Source: Cristatella mucedo | Lineage: Eukaryota > Bryozoa > Phylactolaemata > Cristatellidae | Direction of reading: 5' to 3' | Length of the DNA stretch: 55,500 nucleotides | Assembly (NCBI GenBank): GCA_009760855.2 | Contig: WPIO01000186.1 | Span: 312,001 to 367,500 of the forward strand | Shown: one piece after another, positions 36,390 to 46,989 of the stretch | How the letters are laid out: every line of letters begins with the position of its first letter | How positions within the stretch are numbered: position 1 is the stretch's first letter | Notes under the pieces: model-generated | Databases searched by the model: none | What the model saw: only the letters and a program-made list of their open reading frames with translations | What the model was told of the DNA's origin: nothing | Position numbers and translations under genes: made by a program

Positions 36390-37706
36390 TGTAGCACTTT
36401 GCTGGCCTTGGCTGAATTTTAGCGCAAACAGCTGTTCGGAGGCGGGCTAGGACTCCTTTGTCCTGGAGCAGTGAGCCAGAGAGGAGCGTCAGTGCTGTTA
36501 GAGAGCAAGAGCTTAAGAGCAAGCCAGGAAGCTCTGAGACCGGCGGTGGCGATTCGGCCTTTAGAATTGGTCCGATACCCGCGGAAGCTGCTGATTGATG
36601 TTGGCTGGCCTGTCAACCTCCGCCTTCACTCGGTCCAAGAAAGAATTGTCTGGAACCCATTCGCCATTCAAGCTGGACAGAGGGGACATTCCAGTGGCCT
36701 AGTGCCGGTATTAGTTCCTTACCGTAATGGGCCATGGTGTCGGGCCCAATACCACTAAGCTCTTGCCCCATTGTCTCAGCCAAGTATTTAAGAGTCGATC
36801 GACGCTCGCTGTGGGTCTTTTGTCTGGTGTCTTTTTGTCTTTGGTCCGGCTTCGACGCCGTCGCACTCGTTTCTCTGGAAGCGAGGGAGGAGGGCGGGCT
36901 GTTCGCTGGCGATTGACGGAACAAGACGAGACAGCGCTAGGAGGATTCGGTGGAACCCCACCGAATACGGTCGTATCGCGCCCGAGCTGGCATTTTGTGT
37001 GTTCTTTCGTGTTTTGTGTTTCTTTTGTGTCGTGTGTGTGCGCGCTAGCACGTGGTCTCGGCATAGGGATTTGCCGGCGCGAGCTAGGCGTAGTTGGCGT
37101 GTGTGGAGCTCTAGTTCTCCGGGTAGGGTTTAGGCTCCGGGTCGCGCTTCAGTGTGGAGAAGTATTTCCTCCGCAGGAGTGCTTGAGTTGGCGTGTGTGG
37201 AGTATTCCTGCCGCACTGTTGGAAACCGAGTTCTAGTTCTCCGGGTAGGGTTTAGACTCCGGTTCGCACTTCAGTGTGGAGAAGTATTCCCTCCGCTAGA
37301 GTGTTTAAGTTGGCGTGTTTGGGGTATTCCCTCGGCACAGGCAGGAACGGATTCCTAGTTCACCGGTTAGGGTTTAGGGTCCGGGTCGCGCTTAGTGTGG
37401 AGGAGTATTCCCTCCGCAAGAGTGTTAGTGTAGCTGAGAACGTGCGAGTGTGGAGATAAAGCTGAACTAGACGCGCAGCGACTTTGTGCACTTGCGAATA
37501 AAGTTCAGTAAAATCCCCAATCTGTGTGTCTTGCTTCCAATTCACGCCGCGGACTCACGACCCCCTTTAGTAACGGTAGGCAGGTCAACGCCAGAAACGC
37601 TCGTTTCGTGGCGGCCAGCTTATTGCACCGAACGGCATTAGGCGAAAGGCTACGCCGCTAGGTAAGCGGCAGGTCAAGCTTACTCCGCCGAGCCTTCGGC
37701 GTTACA
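36390..37706 (+). mobile_element. Probable solo LTR, 1317 bp
   Basis: It begins TGTAGC and ends GTTACA (TGTAAC in reverse complement), a near-perfect 6-bp terminal inverted repeat. CTCA flanks it on both sides (36386-36389 and 37707-37710), a 4-bp target duplication typical of many Ty3/gypsy-class elements. Inside, TATTTAAG (36785-36792) could be the promoter. AATAAA (near 37497) could be the polyadenylation signal. About three 120-bp direct repeats (37080-37440) lie between them. No gag/pol or primer-binding site follows, so it is either solo or a misread unit. Confidence 0.55.
37080..37440. repeat. Tandem repeat, about 120-bp unit, about 3 copies
   Basis: The block CTAGTTCTCCGGGTAGGGTT ... 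TCAGTGTGGAGAAGTATT ... CTCCGC ... GAGTTGGCGTGTGTGG recurs near 37110, 37232 and 37350. The last copy is shortened. Confidence 0.9.
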
Positions 37707-37710
37707 CTCA

Positions 37711-38919
37711 CATGCCGTTAAAAAGTCAGGTTGGCTAATAGTTACCAGATCAACGTGAAATTCGAAGTAAACGCTCGTATGTGTTTCCGAGTTGTATAGC
37801 GATAAACATAGTAAACTGTTGTTTTTGTCACCTACATGCTTTGGCAGTTTAGTCGATACTCAGCCGATCGGTGTGAAATTTGGAATATAGGTGGGGCTCA
37901 CCTGTCTCCGTGTTCACCCCCTGTGCAACTATGCATGATGGGTGTGTATGCATGTTATGTGCCTGTCACAAAATGTCCTCCGGCTGTGGTCGTGATGACA
38001 GTCAACAGTGAGATGTCGAATTTTTTTATATTTTGTATGTGGTGGGGTTAGCACAGGGTCGAGTGTCATGTATCTTTTGAGCGGTTTGCCATATTTCTAC
38101 AATGACTGGACTGGTATTGAATCTGGCGATTTGATGGTAAAACCGTGTCTAGCTGAGATGCAGTGCTATACGCGACCTTGGATTTTTATAGGTGCTATAC
38201 GTGACCTTGGATTTTTACAGGGCATCAGGTCAACACGGCCGCTATATCACATCAAACGATATCTTATGTTACCAGTGTTTTTTGTGCCAATTTTCGTGCC
38301 ATTCGATTATTGGTCTTTGTACAATATTAAAAAATGTGCTTTGGTGGGATTACTCCCACTACTGGCCCACCTACAGGTAGGTTACAACCGCTCACGTTCA
38401 GCACCAAGGATTCACCGACGACAGTTAGTCCAAGAGAGCGACTGCGGTCAAGACCTAGCCTTATATAATGGCCAGCTCGTAAAGTCATGCAATAATCTCT
38501 TGCATGCTTAATCATTAATCTCGCTTCTCATAAGCGGCGGCCTATCGTGGCTATCTCATAAGCGGTTCTCAGTTATAATTTAGCAGCCAAGCTCATTGTT
38601 CGTAATCACGATTCGGCTGTCAAGCTCGTAATCGCGGCACAGGCAATACCAAGAGACAAGGGAAATCACCTGATGCATGCCCACTAAAGCGAATAACCGG
38701 GCAAATCATGTCGAATGAAAGTCGCAGAATGCACACTTAGTCCACTAAACGACCGATGTCCTAGCAATTAACAACCGTCCAGCGAAAGTCGTCGGGCTCA
38801 AGTCATTTGGAGTCACATAGCTGCGGTCAGAGTTGACTATGAGCCGAGGCATAACGACATTACGGAAACGACATCGTTTAGGCTCGTACATGCCCTGCGT
38901 GCTTACTTATAACAACAAT
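37711..38919. other. Intergenic DNA
   Basis: Includes a 35-bp duplication (GTGCTATACGCGACCTTGGA near 38163 and its copy near 38192). The 167-codon plus-strand frame 38008-38511 has hydrophobic patches but spans this duplication and shows no family motif. Not called. Confidence 0.4.
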
Positions 38920-40205
38920 AATGCATTTAATAGAGCGTCTTCAGAGAAGTCTCTTTCTAGGCATATTACATTTGCTGCAAAAGAAGCACAATCGAAAATT
39001 TCATCGTAGCATTCTGAATGACAACAAGCATAACTTGGTTAGGGGTGACATACACAGGGTCAGCATGCTAATGTAGTTACTGGCAGCATATACAGTGTCA
39101 GCACGTATAAGCGACTACAGGACGAATCACATGGACTTACTAAATGCTGTGATAAATAGCTGCGTTTTATTTACTTTTTAAATGTGGTCAATCTCGGGCG
39201 GTGTCATGACAAAGATCGGAAGCGGGTTCCAGGCTGTGGGAATACAGTCGACCCTCGTTTATCGCTGTTAGTCCGTTCCAGACTACCGCAATCGGTGAAT
39301 TTACGCGTATAATCCTTTATTTATAAATCGAATATTTTCTTAGAGCATAGAAGACCTGTTAATGACTCTCTAAATATGGTTTTAAACATTATTATAGCCC
39401 TCCGGTCATAGAATGACACCCCTTTAGTCACCATAACACTCGTATGACCAAATACATTTGACAATATTAGAGTGAATGAGACGTATTAGACGTTACAAAT
39501 ATCGTATTTTTATTTTTGTACATTTAATTGCACACACGTAATCCTTACGCACAAACACCAAGCTATGAAAATAGTGCGTTTGGTGATAAAGCGATTAAGA
39601 TGGAGAGACGTGCAGCAGAGCAAAGAAGAGCAGGGTAACTGCTCCTCTGAGGGCCCGATTTCAGTAGGACAGTCTTCACTCGGTGCACTAGCTTCAACAG
39701 GTGCGTCGTCGTCTTCCGTGTTCCATACGTACACTAATTTTAGTTGTAGCAGGTGTGTATAATTGACTCAAGACAAACGAGCGTGTGCTGTATCATTGTA
39801 CTATTTCCTTTAACTTTTTAATGAACATACACGTATTTCAAAAACCGCGACAGAGTGAAGCAGCGAAAGTCAAGCGAGAAGTAGCTAGGGACGACTGTAC
39901 ACAAAATAAGGGCACGGTCTCCAAAGGATTTGAGGTTCGCACGAGGTATGGGTAAACAGTTGGATTCCAAAAGGCAAAAAGTAAGATGCTTAGCCTGGTG
40001 GGCAAGTAGATCCCATAGGTAGGCTGGAGCCGAAGAAGGAAGAGACCCAAACGTGAGTGACAGAACCTTGAAGTCGATATGTTGCTTGACTGAGAGCCAG
40101 TGCAGGCTTGTAAGAAGTGGTGTGATAGTAGAGCAACTGCGATGTTCACGACAAACACGAATCGCCGGCTGTGGAACATCACCGACCTTTTGCACGAACG
40201 CAACA
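38920..40205 (-). mobile_element. LINE family 1, split by a DNA transposon
   Basis: Minus-strand LINE with its 3' end at about 38925 (AACAATAATGCATTTAATAG tail block), 3' UTR to about 39150, and C-terminal coding remnants. It is interrupted at 39243-39244 by the element at 39245-39897. The LINE resumes at 39900 (GGCACGGTCTCCAAAGGATT) with QAKHLTFCLLESNCLPIP, RANLKSFGDRA, LHWLSVKQHIDFKVLSLTFG and REHRSCSTITPLL. The two halves join in register with the copy at 32470-32560. Confidence 0.85.
39245..39897. mobile_element. pogo/Tigger-like DNA transposon nested in LINE
   Basis: The left end is CAGTCGACCCTCGTTTATCG. The right end in reverse complement is CAGTCGTCCCTAGCTACTTC, with GAGTGAAGCAGCGAAAGTCA just inside it. 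TA flanks both ends (39243-39244 and 39898-39899). The CAGTCGTCCCTCG-type end followed by a CGCGAT-like block is a familiar Tc1/mariner pogo-type signature in animals. The 653-bp interior has only short frames. Confidence 0.82.
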
Positions 40206-40224
40206 TCGGTAGCTAGTGCTGGAC

Positions 40225-40300
40225 CTCACAGTTAAGTAGCAAAGCTTGCCCAGAAGGTAAGGCACTTGCTCTTCACGACCCAGGTCAGAGGTTCAAGCAT
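40225..40300 (+). mobile_element. tRNA-like SINE fragment
   Basis: GAAGGTAAGGCACTTGCTCT, TCACGACCCAGGTCAGAGGT and TCAAGC parallel the A-box, anticodon-arm and B-box order of the SINE family but without its body or tail. It sits between two head-to-head LINE copies. Confidence 0.5.
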
Positions 40301-41585
40301 TGCATCACTGCACTGGCACTGCTCTGCAGTTGTTCAGGTCCTATCTCAGTGAGAGACTCCAGAGTATTGACGTGAGTGGACAAAGATCATCTGAGACACC
40401 TCTGAAATATGGTGTACCTCAGGGCTCCATGCTAGGTCCGGTTCTTTTCATGGTTTATACTCTCCCTCTTGCTGGTGTGATTGCCAAGCACAATCTAGGC
40501 TTTCACTTCTATGCGGATGACACTCAGTTCTACCTTTGCTTTGATCCCTCCCAGCCTTCGAGCACCTCGAATTCTCTCAACTCCCTTGCTGCATGTATTC
40601 ATGACATTCGCACACGGATGGCAGCAAGTTTTCTTAAACTAAATTATGACAAAACTAACTTACTAGTTATGGCCAAACCAAATGTGATTTAGAAACTGGA
40701 AAGGCTAATGCTCAAAAACGGCTCTGCCAGCATATCTTCTGTTGAATCTGCACGAAATCTAGGTGTCATGTTGCCAAGTGACCTTTGATTAGACGATCCC
40801 ATCAGCTACACGTTCAAGTCTGCCTACTTCCAGCTACATAACATTGCTAAACGTCCGGCTTGTTTTGACAGGGATACCACATCTAAGTTAGTCCATGCAT
40901 TTATCACATCCCGTCTTGACTTATGTAACTCTCTTTTTGCTACCTGCATGTGCGTTCAGGCGCTTACAGCTGGTGCAAAACTCTGCAGCTAGGCTTGTCT
41001 GTCGTGAGCGTCGTAGTTGCCACATTACTCCACTTCTCGCCGACCTGCACTGGCTACCAGTCAAGCAACGGATTAACGTCAAGGTTTTGTCGCTCACTTG
41101 TAAGGTCCCTTCATGCTTTGTCTCCAGCCTATCTATCGGATCTACTCCCCCAGCAGGCCAAGCATCGTACCATCCGCTTTTCGGGATACAACAGTCTACT
41201 AATACCTCGTACAAACCTCAAATCCTTTGGAGACCGTGCATTTAGTTCGTATGCTCCCAAAGCCTGGAACTCACTCGTGAATTGCATCACGACATCCCCT
41301 GACTTGACCACATTTAAAAAACTTAAAAGTGCACCTATTTTTGACAGCATTTAGTGGGTCCCTGTGATTCGTCCTTGATGTGCTTATGCCTGCTGAACTG
41401 TGCATGCTACCACTAACCACACTTGCATGCTGAACCTGTCCTTGTCACCCCTAATCATGTTATTTCTGTTTTTTATCAAGCATGATACCACACACCATAG
41501 CAATTGTAAAGCGCCTAGAAAGAGATTGAGTTCTCTGAAGGAGCTTTATCAAGTGTATTATTATTATTATTGTTATTTTTATCGT
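40296..41585 (+). mobile_element. LINE family 1, RT domain to 3' end, inactive
   Basis: The first open segment (40300-40692) holds the central RT domain: TALQLFRSYLSERLQSIDVS, YGVPQGSMLGPVLFMVYT and GFHFYADDTQFYLCF (catalytic YADD), ending at a stop. The reading then continues through stops and frameshifts: NLGVMLPSDL, KLVHAFITSRLDLCNSLFA, ARLVCRERRSCHITPLLADL, HWLPVKQRINVKVLSL and RAFSSYAPKAWNSL. The 3' UTR ends GTAAAGCGCCTAGAAAGAGA, GTTCTCTGAAGGAGCTTTAT and an (ATT)n tail at about 41555-41575. The copy is 5'-truncated inside the RT domain. Confidence 0.9.
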
Positions 41586-41779
41586 AGACACTTCAACTTA
41601 TCGCATGCCCATAATAGCGGCAAATGCCGCAGAGCTGGATTAACTTGAGCTGGATCAACTTTTGAGCTATTGATTTTTTATCCAAAAATTGCGCTATAAA
41701 ACTTGGGCTTGGTCCCAACATAGGGGGATATGTCCTCAAAATGTTCAAAAATGTAAACTTTCAAAATGATATTCGGCGG

Positions 41780-41985
41780 GTCCGTTCAGGGCTGAGTAGC
41801 TTATATTCGCAAAGTTCACCAGAAAAGCGCAGTTCGGGCTCTGTTATTGTTCAAAGAAAATTATTTCATTGAGCTCGATGTGCCACTTTCGGTTTAGATA
41901 GGTTTTACATAATAGTTTTATCGTATCTGTTCCAGTCATCTTACAACCACCAAAATTTGGGTTTGCATTTATAACTAGTTTATCT
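41780..41985 (-). repeat. Unclassified dispersed repeat, copy B
   Basis: Reverse-complement partner of 35216-35425, roughly 85% alike by eye. GGTCCGTTCAGGGCTGAGTA, GCTTATATTCGCAAAGTTCA and CCAGTCATCTTACAACCACC are all recognisable. The pair lies about 6.4 kb apart in inverted orientation. Confidence 0.8.
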
Positions 41986-41989
41986 TTAA

Positions 41990-43900
41990 TACGCGAATTT
42001 CAAAAAACTAGAAATGCCCGACTGTTTTTGAGGACATGGCCACCAATCAATCGATACGACCAACAATGAACCTTAAATGCCATACGCGTGGAGAATGAGC
42101 CACAACTTTTGGCAGTCCTGTCGAGCCTACAGTTACTGTTCGTTGCTTTTTGTCAGCCGTAAACCAATGAGCGTCTCGGCGGGGACGGACCTGTCATTTA
42201 TTCGGAGGTGCAAACTGATCTAAGACGTCGGATAGCGTCTCGTTGAAGCATTGCATTAAGGAGCGACGGTCGTCGTACGGTCAAACAGCGGGGCGTGGCA
42301 GAGGACGCAAGCTCTCTGCGGATAGAAGCAACGTCAAGAAACTTTGGGTTGCTTGACTCGAAGGTAATTTTGGAGGCAGAAGCAGAAACGCACGACGGAT
42401 CGAGGCGAATGAAATCCGCATTCTATCGGATGATGCGCCGTAAGGGACGACGATGGCCGCCGCAGCAATCGAGAAAGATAATTAGGTTCCGCGGCCGCGG
42501 CCTATTGTGCCTGCGGGCCAGAGCCCGGGCGCTGAGGCAGAAGAACTCGTAGCCCCAGGGAAAACAGCGTGGGATCACTGCGGCGGCTCGGATGGGCGGA
42601 TCAAAATGAATATTGAATTTTTTCCTAGGATGAAAGGAGGGCGATTCCTACAGCAAAGAGCTGAATACAAAATGAGAGGCGAAGCCTCGATTGCTACGAT
42701 TGGTGGACGATAAATTGCCGTCGCAATCAGTAGCATGCCGCTAGCTGGGCAGAGATCGAGAGATTCAAGCTTGCCTAGCAGGAGGCGAGAAAGGATTGAC
42801 GTCGACCGAGGATCGAGCGACAGCGGCTGCCCTACCGCCAGCTTTCAACGATCTTGTCGTATGGCAAAATGAGAGACCTTCTGGTGCAGCATTGGGGGGA
42901 TAGTTGCGGTATTAGGCGCAAAGACTTTCGGGATAAAGAAAACCGGGCTTAGCTCTTTCGTCTGCAGCGTTCGCCGCCCGGATAGCTTTGATTTCGCGAT
43001 ATCTACAGCGGTAGCAGTTGCTAAGGCAGTCGGTTAGTCGCCGCAGGGGAAGCGGGGTCTGCCCGCTCTCGTTTTGTAACGGCGGCGCCAGCTACAGTTT
43101 TAGCTCTCGGGTTCAAAGACTCGGTGGTGATTGAGTGGTTAGGCTACTGAATATACGATATTGCGCTGCTATCGGCATTATTTAGCTCTCGTGTCTTGCA
43201 GCAAGCCGGCAGCTAAGCGACCGCACACTGGCCACCAGACGGCCGCTCCTGCTTATAACAGGCTGCACTAGGAGCAGACGGCTATTAGCCAGCTGCAGCC
43301 AACGCATCAGCTATCTGTCCTGTACGAGGGAAAGGGCTGCACGAATTGCTGGAACTTTGGCCTGGGGCCGTAGGACTGGCTACAAGCGCCCGGGCTCCGG
43401 CCGAGCTCCGTCGCCCGGCTCCCACGGCTGCGGACGCGGAGCGCTGCTGCCGGGCTCGGGGCGTTGAGCGGTGCCGGAGCTTTGAATGCTAGAAGCTACG
43501 GAACTAATGTCTGGCCCGGATTCTCGTAAACTAAAATAAATAAGAGTATCTCGAGAGTAATTTCGGCGCGCATGATAGGCCGCACTCGCTGACGCACTCC
43601 GATTGCCGGAACACACGCCCTTTGCGTTGAGATGACCGCAACTCGGCTTCGGATTCCGCACTGTACTGGCGGCGGCTGCTCGAAAATTGACTAGAGTTTA
43701 AATTATTTCCATAGACCGCCTTCAGAAGGCAGACATAATAGCGTGGAAAGGAAAAAGGGCCAGCGCCACTGCAGCAGCATCCGCTGAAGCGCGGCATACG
43801 CATATCTATATTTAGGTCGACGAAAAGGGGCGGTCCTTCGAATGCAACTACGTCTCCTCGTTTAGAGAGCGAGTAGATCTCGAGATCTCGCGTAACCGAT
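41990..43900. other. Upstream region of RPL10A
   Basis: Moderately CpG-rich from about 42240 onward, with no convincing exon. Frames at 42295-42552 (+, 85 codons) and 43380-43661 (-, 93 codons) lack motifs. The 43380-43480 stretch is GC-dense and could belong to a divergent promoter. Confidence 0.45.
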
Positions 43901-43913
43901 TTCTTCCTTTTCC
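43901..43913 (+). promoter_or_regulatory. TOP-type pyrimidine tract at RPL10A start
   Basis: TTCTTCCTTTTCC lies 17 bp upstream of the RPL10A ATG. Ribosomal-protein genes of animals usually start transcription at a C inside such a tract, giving mRNAs with a 5' terminal oligopyrimidine that couples translation to growth signalling. No TATA box is visible at the expected distance, which fits the class. The leader would be about 20 nt. Confidence 0.7.
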
Positions 43914-43929
43914 GGTCACCGTTTTCAGG

Positions 43930-45299
43930 ATGAGGTAGGAGCTGCTAGCCGTGTAGCGAAATCCGAGCACATTTAGTCCATCCGACCGATTGTGACCGTG
44001 CTTTATAGTTGAGTGTGTAGTGTTTATACCGTTTATTTAATGCAAACTTCATTGATGTAACTTTGGTTTTATCTTTAGCAAGATCAGCCGAGATTCCCTT
44101 CGCGAGACCGTGGACCAGCTCCTGGTCCTTTCGAAAGAGAAGGCTAGAAAGTTCACTGAGACTGTTGAGCTGCAAGTGTCGTTGAAGAACTACGATCCAC
44201 AGAAGGATAAGCGTTTCTCCGGAACAGTCAAGTATGCCATTTATTGTTACCTGATTCGGGCTACGTCGGTAGTGCCTGCTTCAGGGAGCCAGGCTTGCCT
44301 GGCGGACCCGTACCCGGGGTCTTAAATCTAGCGGGTAGGCGTAACAAGGTTTGCCCTTGCGCCGACAAATTAGTAGACCCTGTGTTGGCGTCACCAGGGT
44401 CTACGAAGCGTAAGTTGGTACCTAATCTGTCGGTATTGTATCGCCCCCTATCCCCCAAGTCCATCACCTCTTTAAGTAACGGTGCCGGCTGAGTTGCGTT
44501 GACTTCTTACGTTACACGCGTGACGTCCTTTTCTTGTGGCTGTAGGCTCAAGTATGTTCCGAAACCCAGAATGAAGATTTGTATCATTGGGGACCAGCAG
44601 CATCAGGATGAAGCTACTGCGAACAATATACCTTGCATTAATATGGAGGATCTTAAGAAGCTTAACAAAGACAAGAAGCTGGTTAAGAAGCTCGGTAAGT
44701 CGTATTGTGTGATGCCGCCGTCTTTTTGTCTGCTCACTGATGATCTCTACGCATGTATTACCAGAACGCTACTGACGAACCCATATCTCCAGAATTAAAC
44801 TGAGGGCAAATAGCATGTGCCTGTAGCTTTTGGTACAGTAATTGGGGTTTCTGACGGCTGTGCGTGTTTTTGTAGCCAAGAAGTACGATGCATTCCTTGC
44901 ATCCGACTCGGTTATAAAGCTTATCCCGAGAGTGCTAGGGCCAGGACTTAACAAAGCTGGCAAGTTCCCTGCTATGCTTACCCACGGAGAGTCGATGGTT
45001 GCCAAGGTTGATGAGCTGAAAGCCTCCATCAAGTTTCAAATGAAAAAGGTATGCTTCAGTCCGATTTTTAAGTGCTTAGTCCATGCTTGTGTGTGCACGT
45101 GTAGGTTCACAAATGTCTGTAATTGTAGGTTCTTTGTCTTGCTGTTGCTGTTGGTCATGTGAATATGACAGGCGAGGAGCTGACGTCGAACATAACCATG
45201 TCGATCAACTTTCTCGTATCGTTGTTGAAGAAGAACTGGCAGAATGTCAGGGCTCTGTATATCAAGACCACAATGGGTCCTTCACAGCGAATCTACTAA
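43930..45299 (+). CDS. RPL10A: 60S ribosomal protein L10a (uL1), five coding exons
   Basis: A structural protein of the large ribosomal subunit (L1 stalk, near the E site). Exons are 43930-43934, 44079-44231, 44546-44694, 44876-45048 and 45129-45299. Every intron is GT-AG and all phases join, giving 216 aa, close to the 217 of human RPL10A. The first exon codes only ATG AG; codon 2 is completed across intron 1 ([11 protein letters not shown]). Family landmarks follow: [126 protein letters not shown] and a C-terminal TMGPSQRIY. Residues about 15-25 ([15 protein letters not shown]) are more divergent than in most animals. Introns of 144, 314, 181 and 80 bp are short; intron 3 hosts a snoRNA. 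A pyrimidine tract precedes the start and AATAAA follows the stop by 7 bp. No damaging change is seen, so this looks like the functional gene and not a processed copy. Confidence 0.97.
44731..44808 (+). ncRNA. SNORD45: Box C/D snoRNA, SNORD45 (U45)-like, in RPL10A intron 3
   Basis: All elements of a C/D snoRNA occur in order in 78 nt. The terminal stem is TGCTC/GGGCA (44731-44735 with 44804-44808). Box C is TGATGA (44738-44743), D' is CAGA (44762-44765), C' is TGACGA (44773-44778) and D is CTGA (44800-44803). The guide before D' (GCATGTATTA) pairs for 10 bp with 18S rRNA UAAUACAUGC. Its fifth base from D' falls on human U172. The guide before D (CTCCAGAATTA) pairs with UAAUUCUAGAG, one mismatch, and its fifth base falls on A159. 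A159 and U172 are the two known 2'-O-methylation targets of SNORD45. The rRNA sequence and numbering are from memory. Box C has C instead of a purine before UGAUGA. Confidence 0.85.
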
Positions 45300-45306
45300 A
45301 TTGGTT

Positions 45307-45312
45307 AATAAA
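45307..45312 (+). promoter_or_regulatory. Polyadenylation signal of RPL10A
   Basis: AATAAA begins 8 bp after the stop codon, followed by a T/G-rich stretch (TGGTTGATTGACGTTTATTG). This implies a very short 3' UTR, as is common for ribosomal-protein mRNAs. Confidence 0.7.
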
Positions 45313-45319
45313 CTGGTTG

Positions 45320-45884
45320 ATTGACGTTTATTGTTGCTTTATACTGAAGATTGCATGCGGTACTAGTTATTGTCTGTTTTGGCTGTAAAACTCACCGGTG
45401 CTAACAATAAGATGCATGAGAGGTTGTAATGGTTGCATGTATTGGTAATTGCATTTGAACTGATGTTAGGTCCTAGTTAGTAAAATTATTTTTAAGGCAT
45501 TCCTCCAAGACTTGGTTCGGTGAACCAGGTGCAGTCATGCAGTTCGTGATAGCTATAGTTCAGGACTAGTTTGTAGTTGACCATTCTTGTTAATAACACC
45601 AAATTTGGTGACTTCATATGGCTGAAGCATATTACTAATATACCCACTTAGTTAAAAACCTTCAAGGCTATTACCTGAAACTTAACTTTATACTGTGCAA
45701 ACGAAGTGAATCGGCACTGATTAACAAGATTCCTGTGCATGTAAGTTCCTCGTTCCAAAATGCCTTTGGACACATTAGCTCAAATGTTAAGTCAGGCAAC
45801 TGGTAGCATAGACAAACATTGAGTGTCTGGACTTAACAAGCATTCCTGACATACTGTCGAAAGTAATTCTGTACAGGCTACCTT
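45320..45884. other. Intergenic DNA downstream of RPL10A
   Basis: AT-rich, no gene or repeat end recognised. Confidence 0.45.
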
Positions 45885-46155
45885 GGAGAGGGAGCCAAAG
45901 AATTAAGTGACCTAGAAGTGCGACAAGACAATCGTTGCTTGACTGGTAGCCAGTGCAGGTCGGCGAGAAGTGATGTGGCAACTGCGGTGCTTACGACGGA
46001 CAAGCCTAGCTGGAATTGTGCACCAGCCGTAGTCGCCTAATTGTACATGCCGGCAGGCCAGTAAACAGTGAGTTGCTGACGAGATGTCACGAATGCATGG
46101 ATCAACTTGACGAAAGTGGTATCCTTATCTAAACAATCCCGAATTTAATAATGTT
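45885..46155 (-). mobile_element. LINE family 1 internal fragment
   Basis: The minus strand carries decayed C-terminal coding sequence: the reverse complement of GAGTTGCTGACGAGATGTCA, of the GCACCAGCCGTAGTCGCCTA block, and of GACTGGTAGCCAGTGCAGGT (LHWLPV region). Several indels break the frame. Confidence 0.75.
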
Positions 46156-46174
46156 ATGTTGCTGAAAGTAAAAG

Positions 46175-46302
46175 CCCTATTCATTTTTATCAATCATGGT
46201 ACCACATACCATTCGATTTTGTTTCCTTTGCAGCAAATGCAAAGCGCCTAGAACGAGATATGAGTTCTGAGGGCACTTTATCAAGTGTAATATTATTAAA
46301 TT
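46175..46302 (+). mobile_element. LINE family 1 3' end
   Basis: TTTTATCAATCATGGTACCA, TTTGCAGCAAATGCAAAGCG, CCTAGAACGAGATATGAGTT, then GCACTTTATCAAGTGTAATATTATT. Opposite in orientation to the fragment just before it. Confidence 0.8.
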
Positions 46303-46989
46303 GCTGGCATTCTGACGTTCTGGGGAGGGATCGTTCGTTCCACAGTTTAGGCTGCCTGCAGCCAGCAACATTTTCTGGTTAATATACAGCACAAACATTA
46401 GACTACGCGATGTGTAACAGCCGGGTTCGAGGGGCTGCTGCGATTAAGTTAGTTGGGTTTCAGCATTTGACGATTCAGAGAGACCAAAGCTTTTTCCAAC
46501 GGCTTGCTTACGTCCGCAACAGACCTGTTTGCTTATTTCTATTAAGGACTCACATGCTATATTACTACAACTTTATTATAGATTGAATTTCTCGGTAACC
46601 TAAAAATACGGTCGGCATACCTGCTGACCTCACACTTCAGATGGCCATCGGTCAGTTGTAATTACGGCTGCTTGTCTAATTTGTTCCGGTCAAAGCTGGT
46701 TCACGTGAGGACTACGTAAAAGCTAACCACTTCACTTGTTGACGACTGAACACAGGACAGTGTGCATCTACCTAAAGCTGGTATAAGAAGGTGCGCAAAG
46801 CAGTCACTTCTTTTATTTTTAACCTTTAGAGACTGCCGGCGAAAGCCCTGCCAAACACCTGCTCACGGGATCGGCGATCACTTTTGTGGATTTCATACCA
46901 TGAATTTGTCAAAGTTATTACGAAACCTTAAAAAACGAAACTTCTCAATTAGGGCCGACACCTTTTTAAATACCTCAAGAGGCGGTAAT
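46303..46989. other. Intergenic DNA
   Basis: No recognised gene or element. Confidence 0.4.

Noticed and set aside
38008-38511. 167-codon plus-strand frame with hydrophobic stretches
   Set aside because: Contains a 35-bp tandem duplication, no recognisable family, and no splice or start context.
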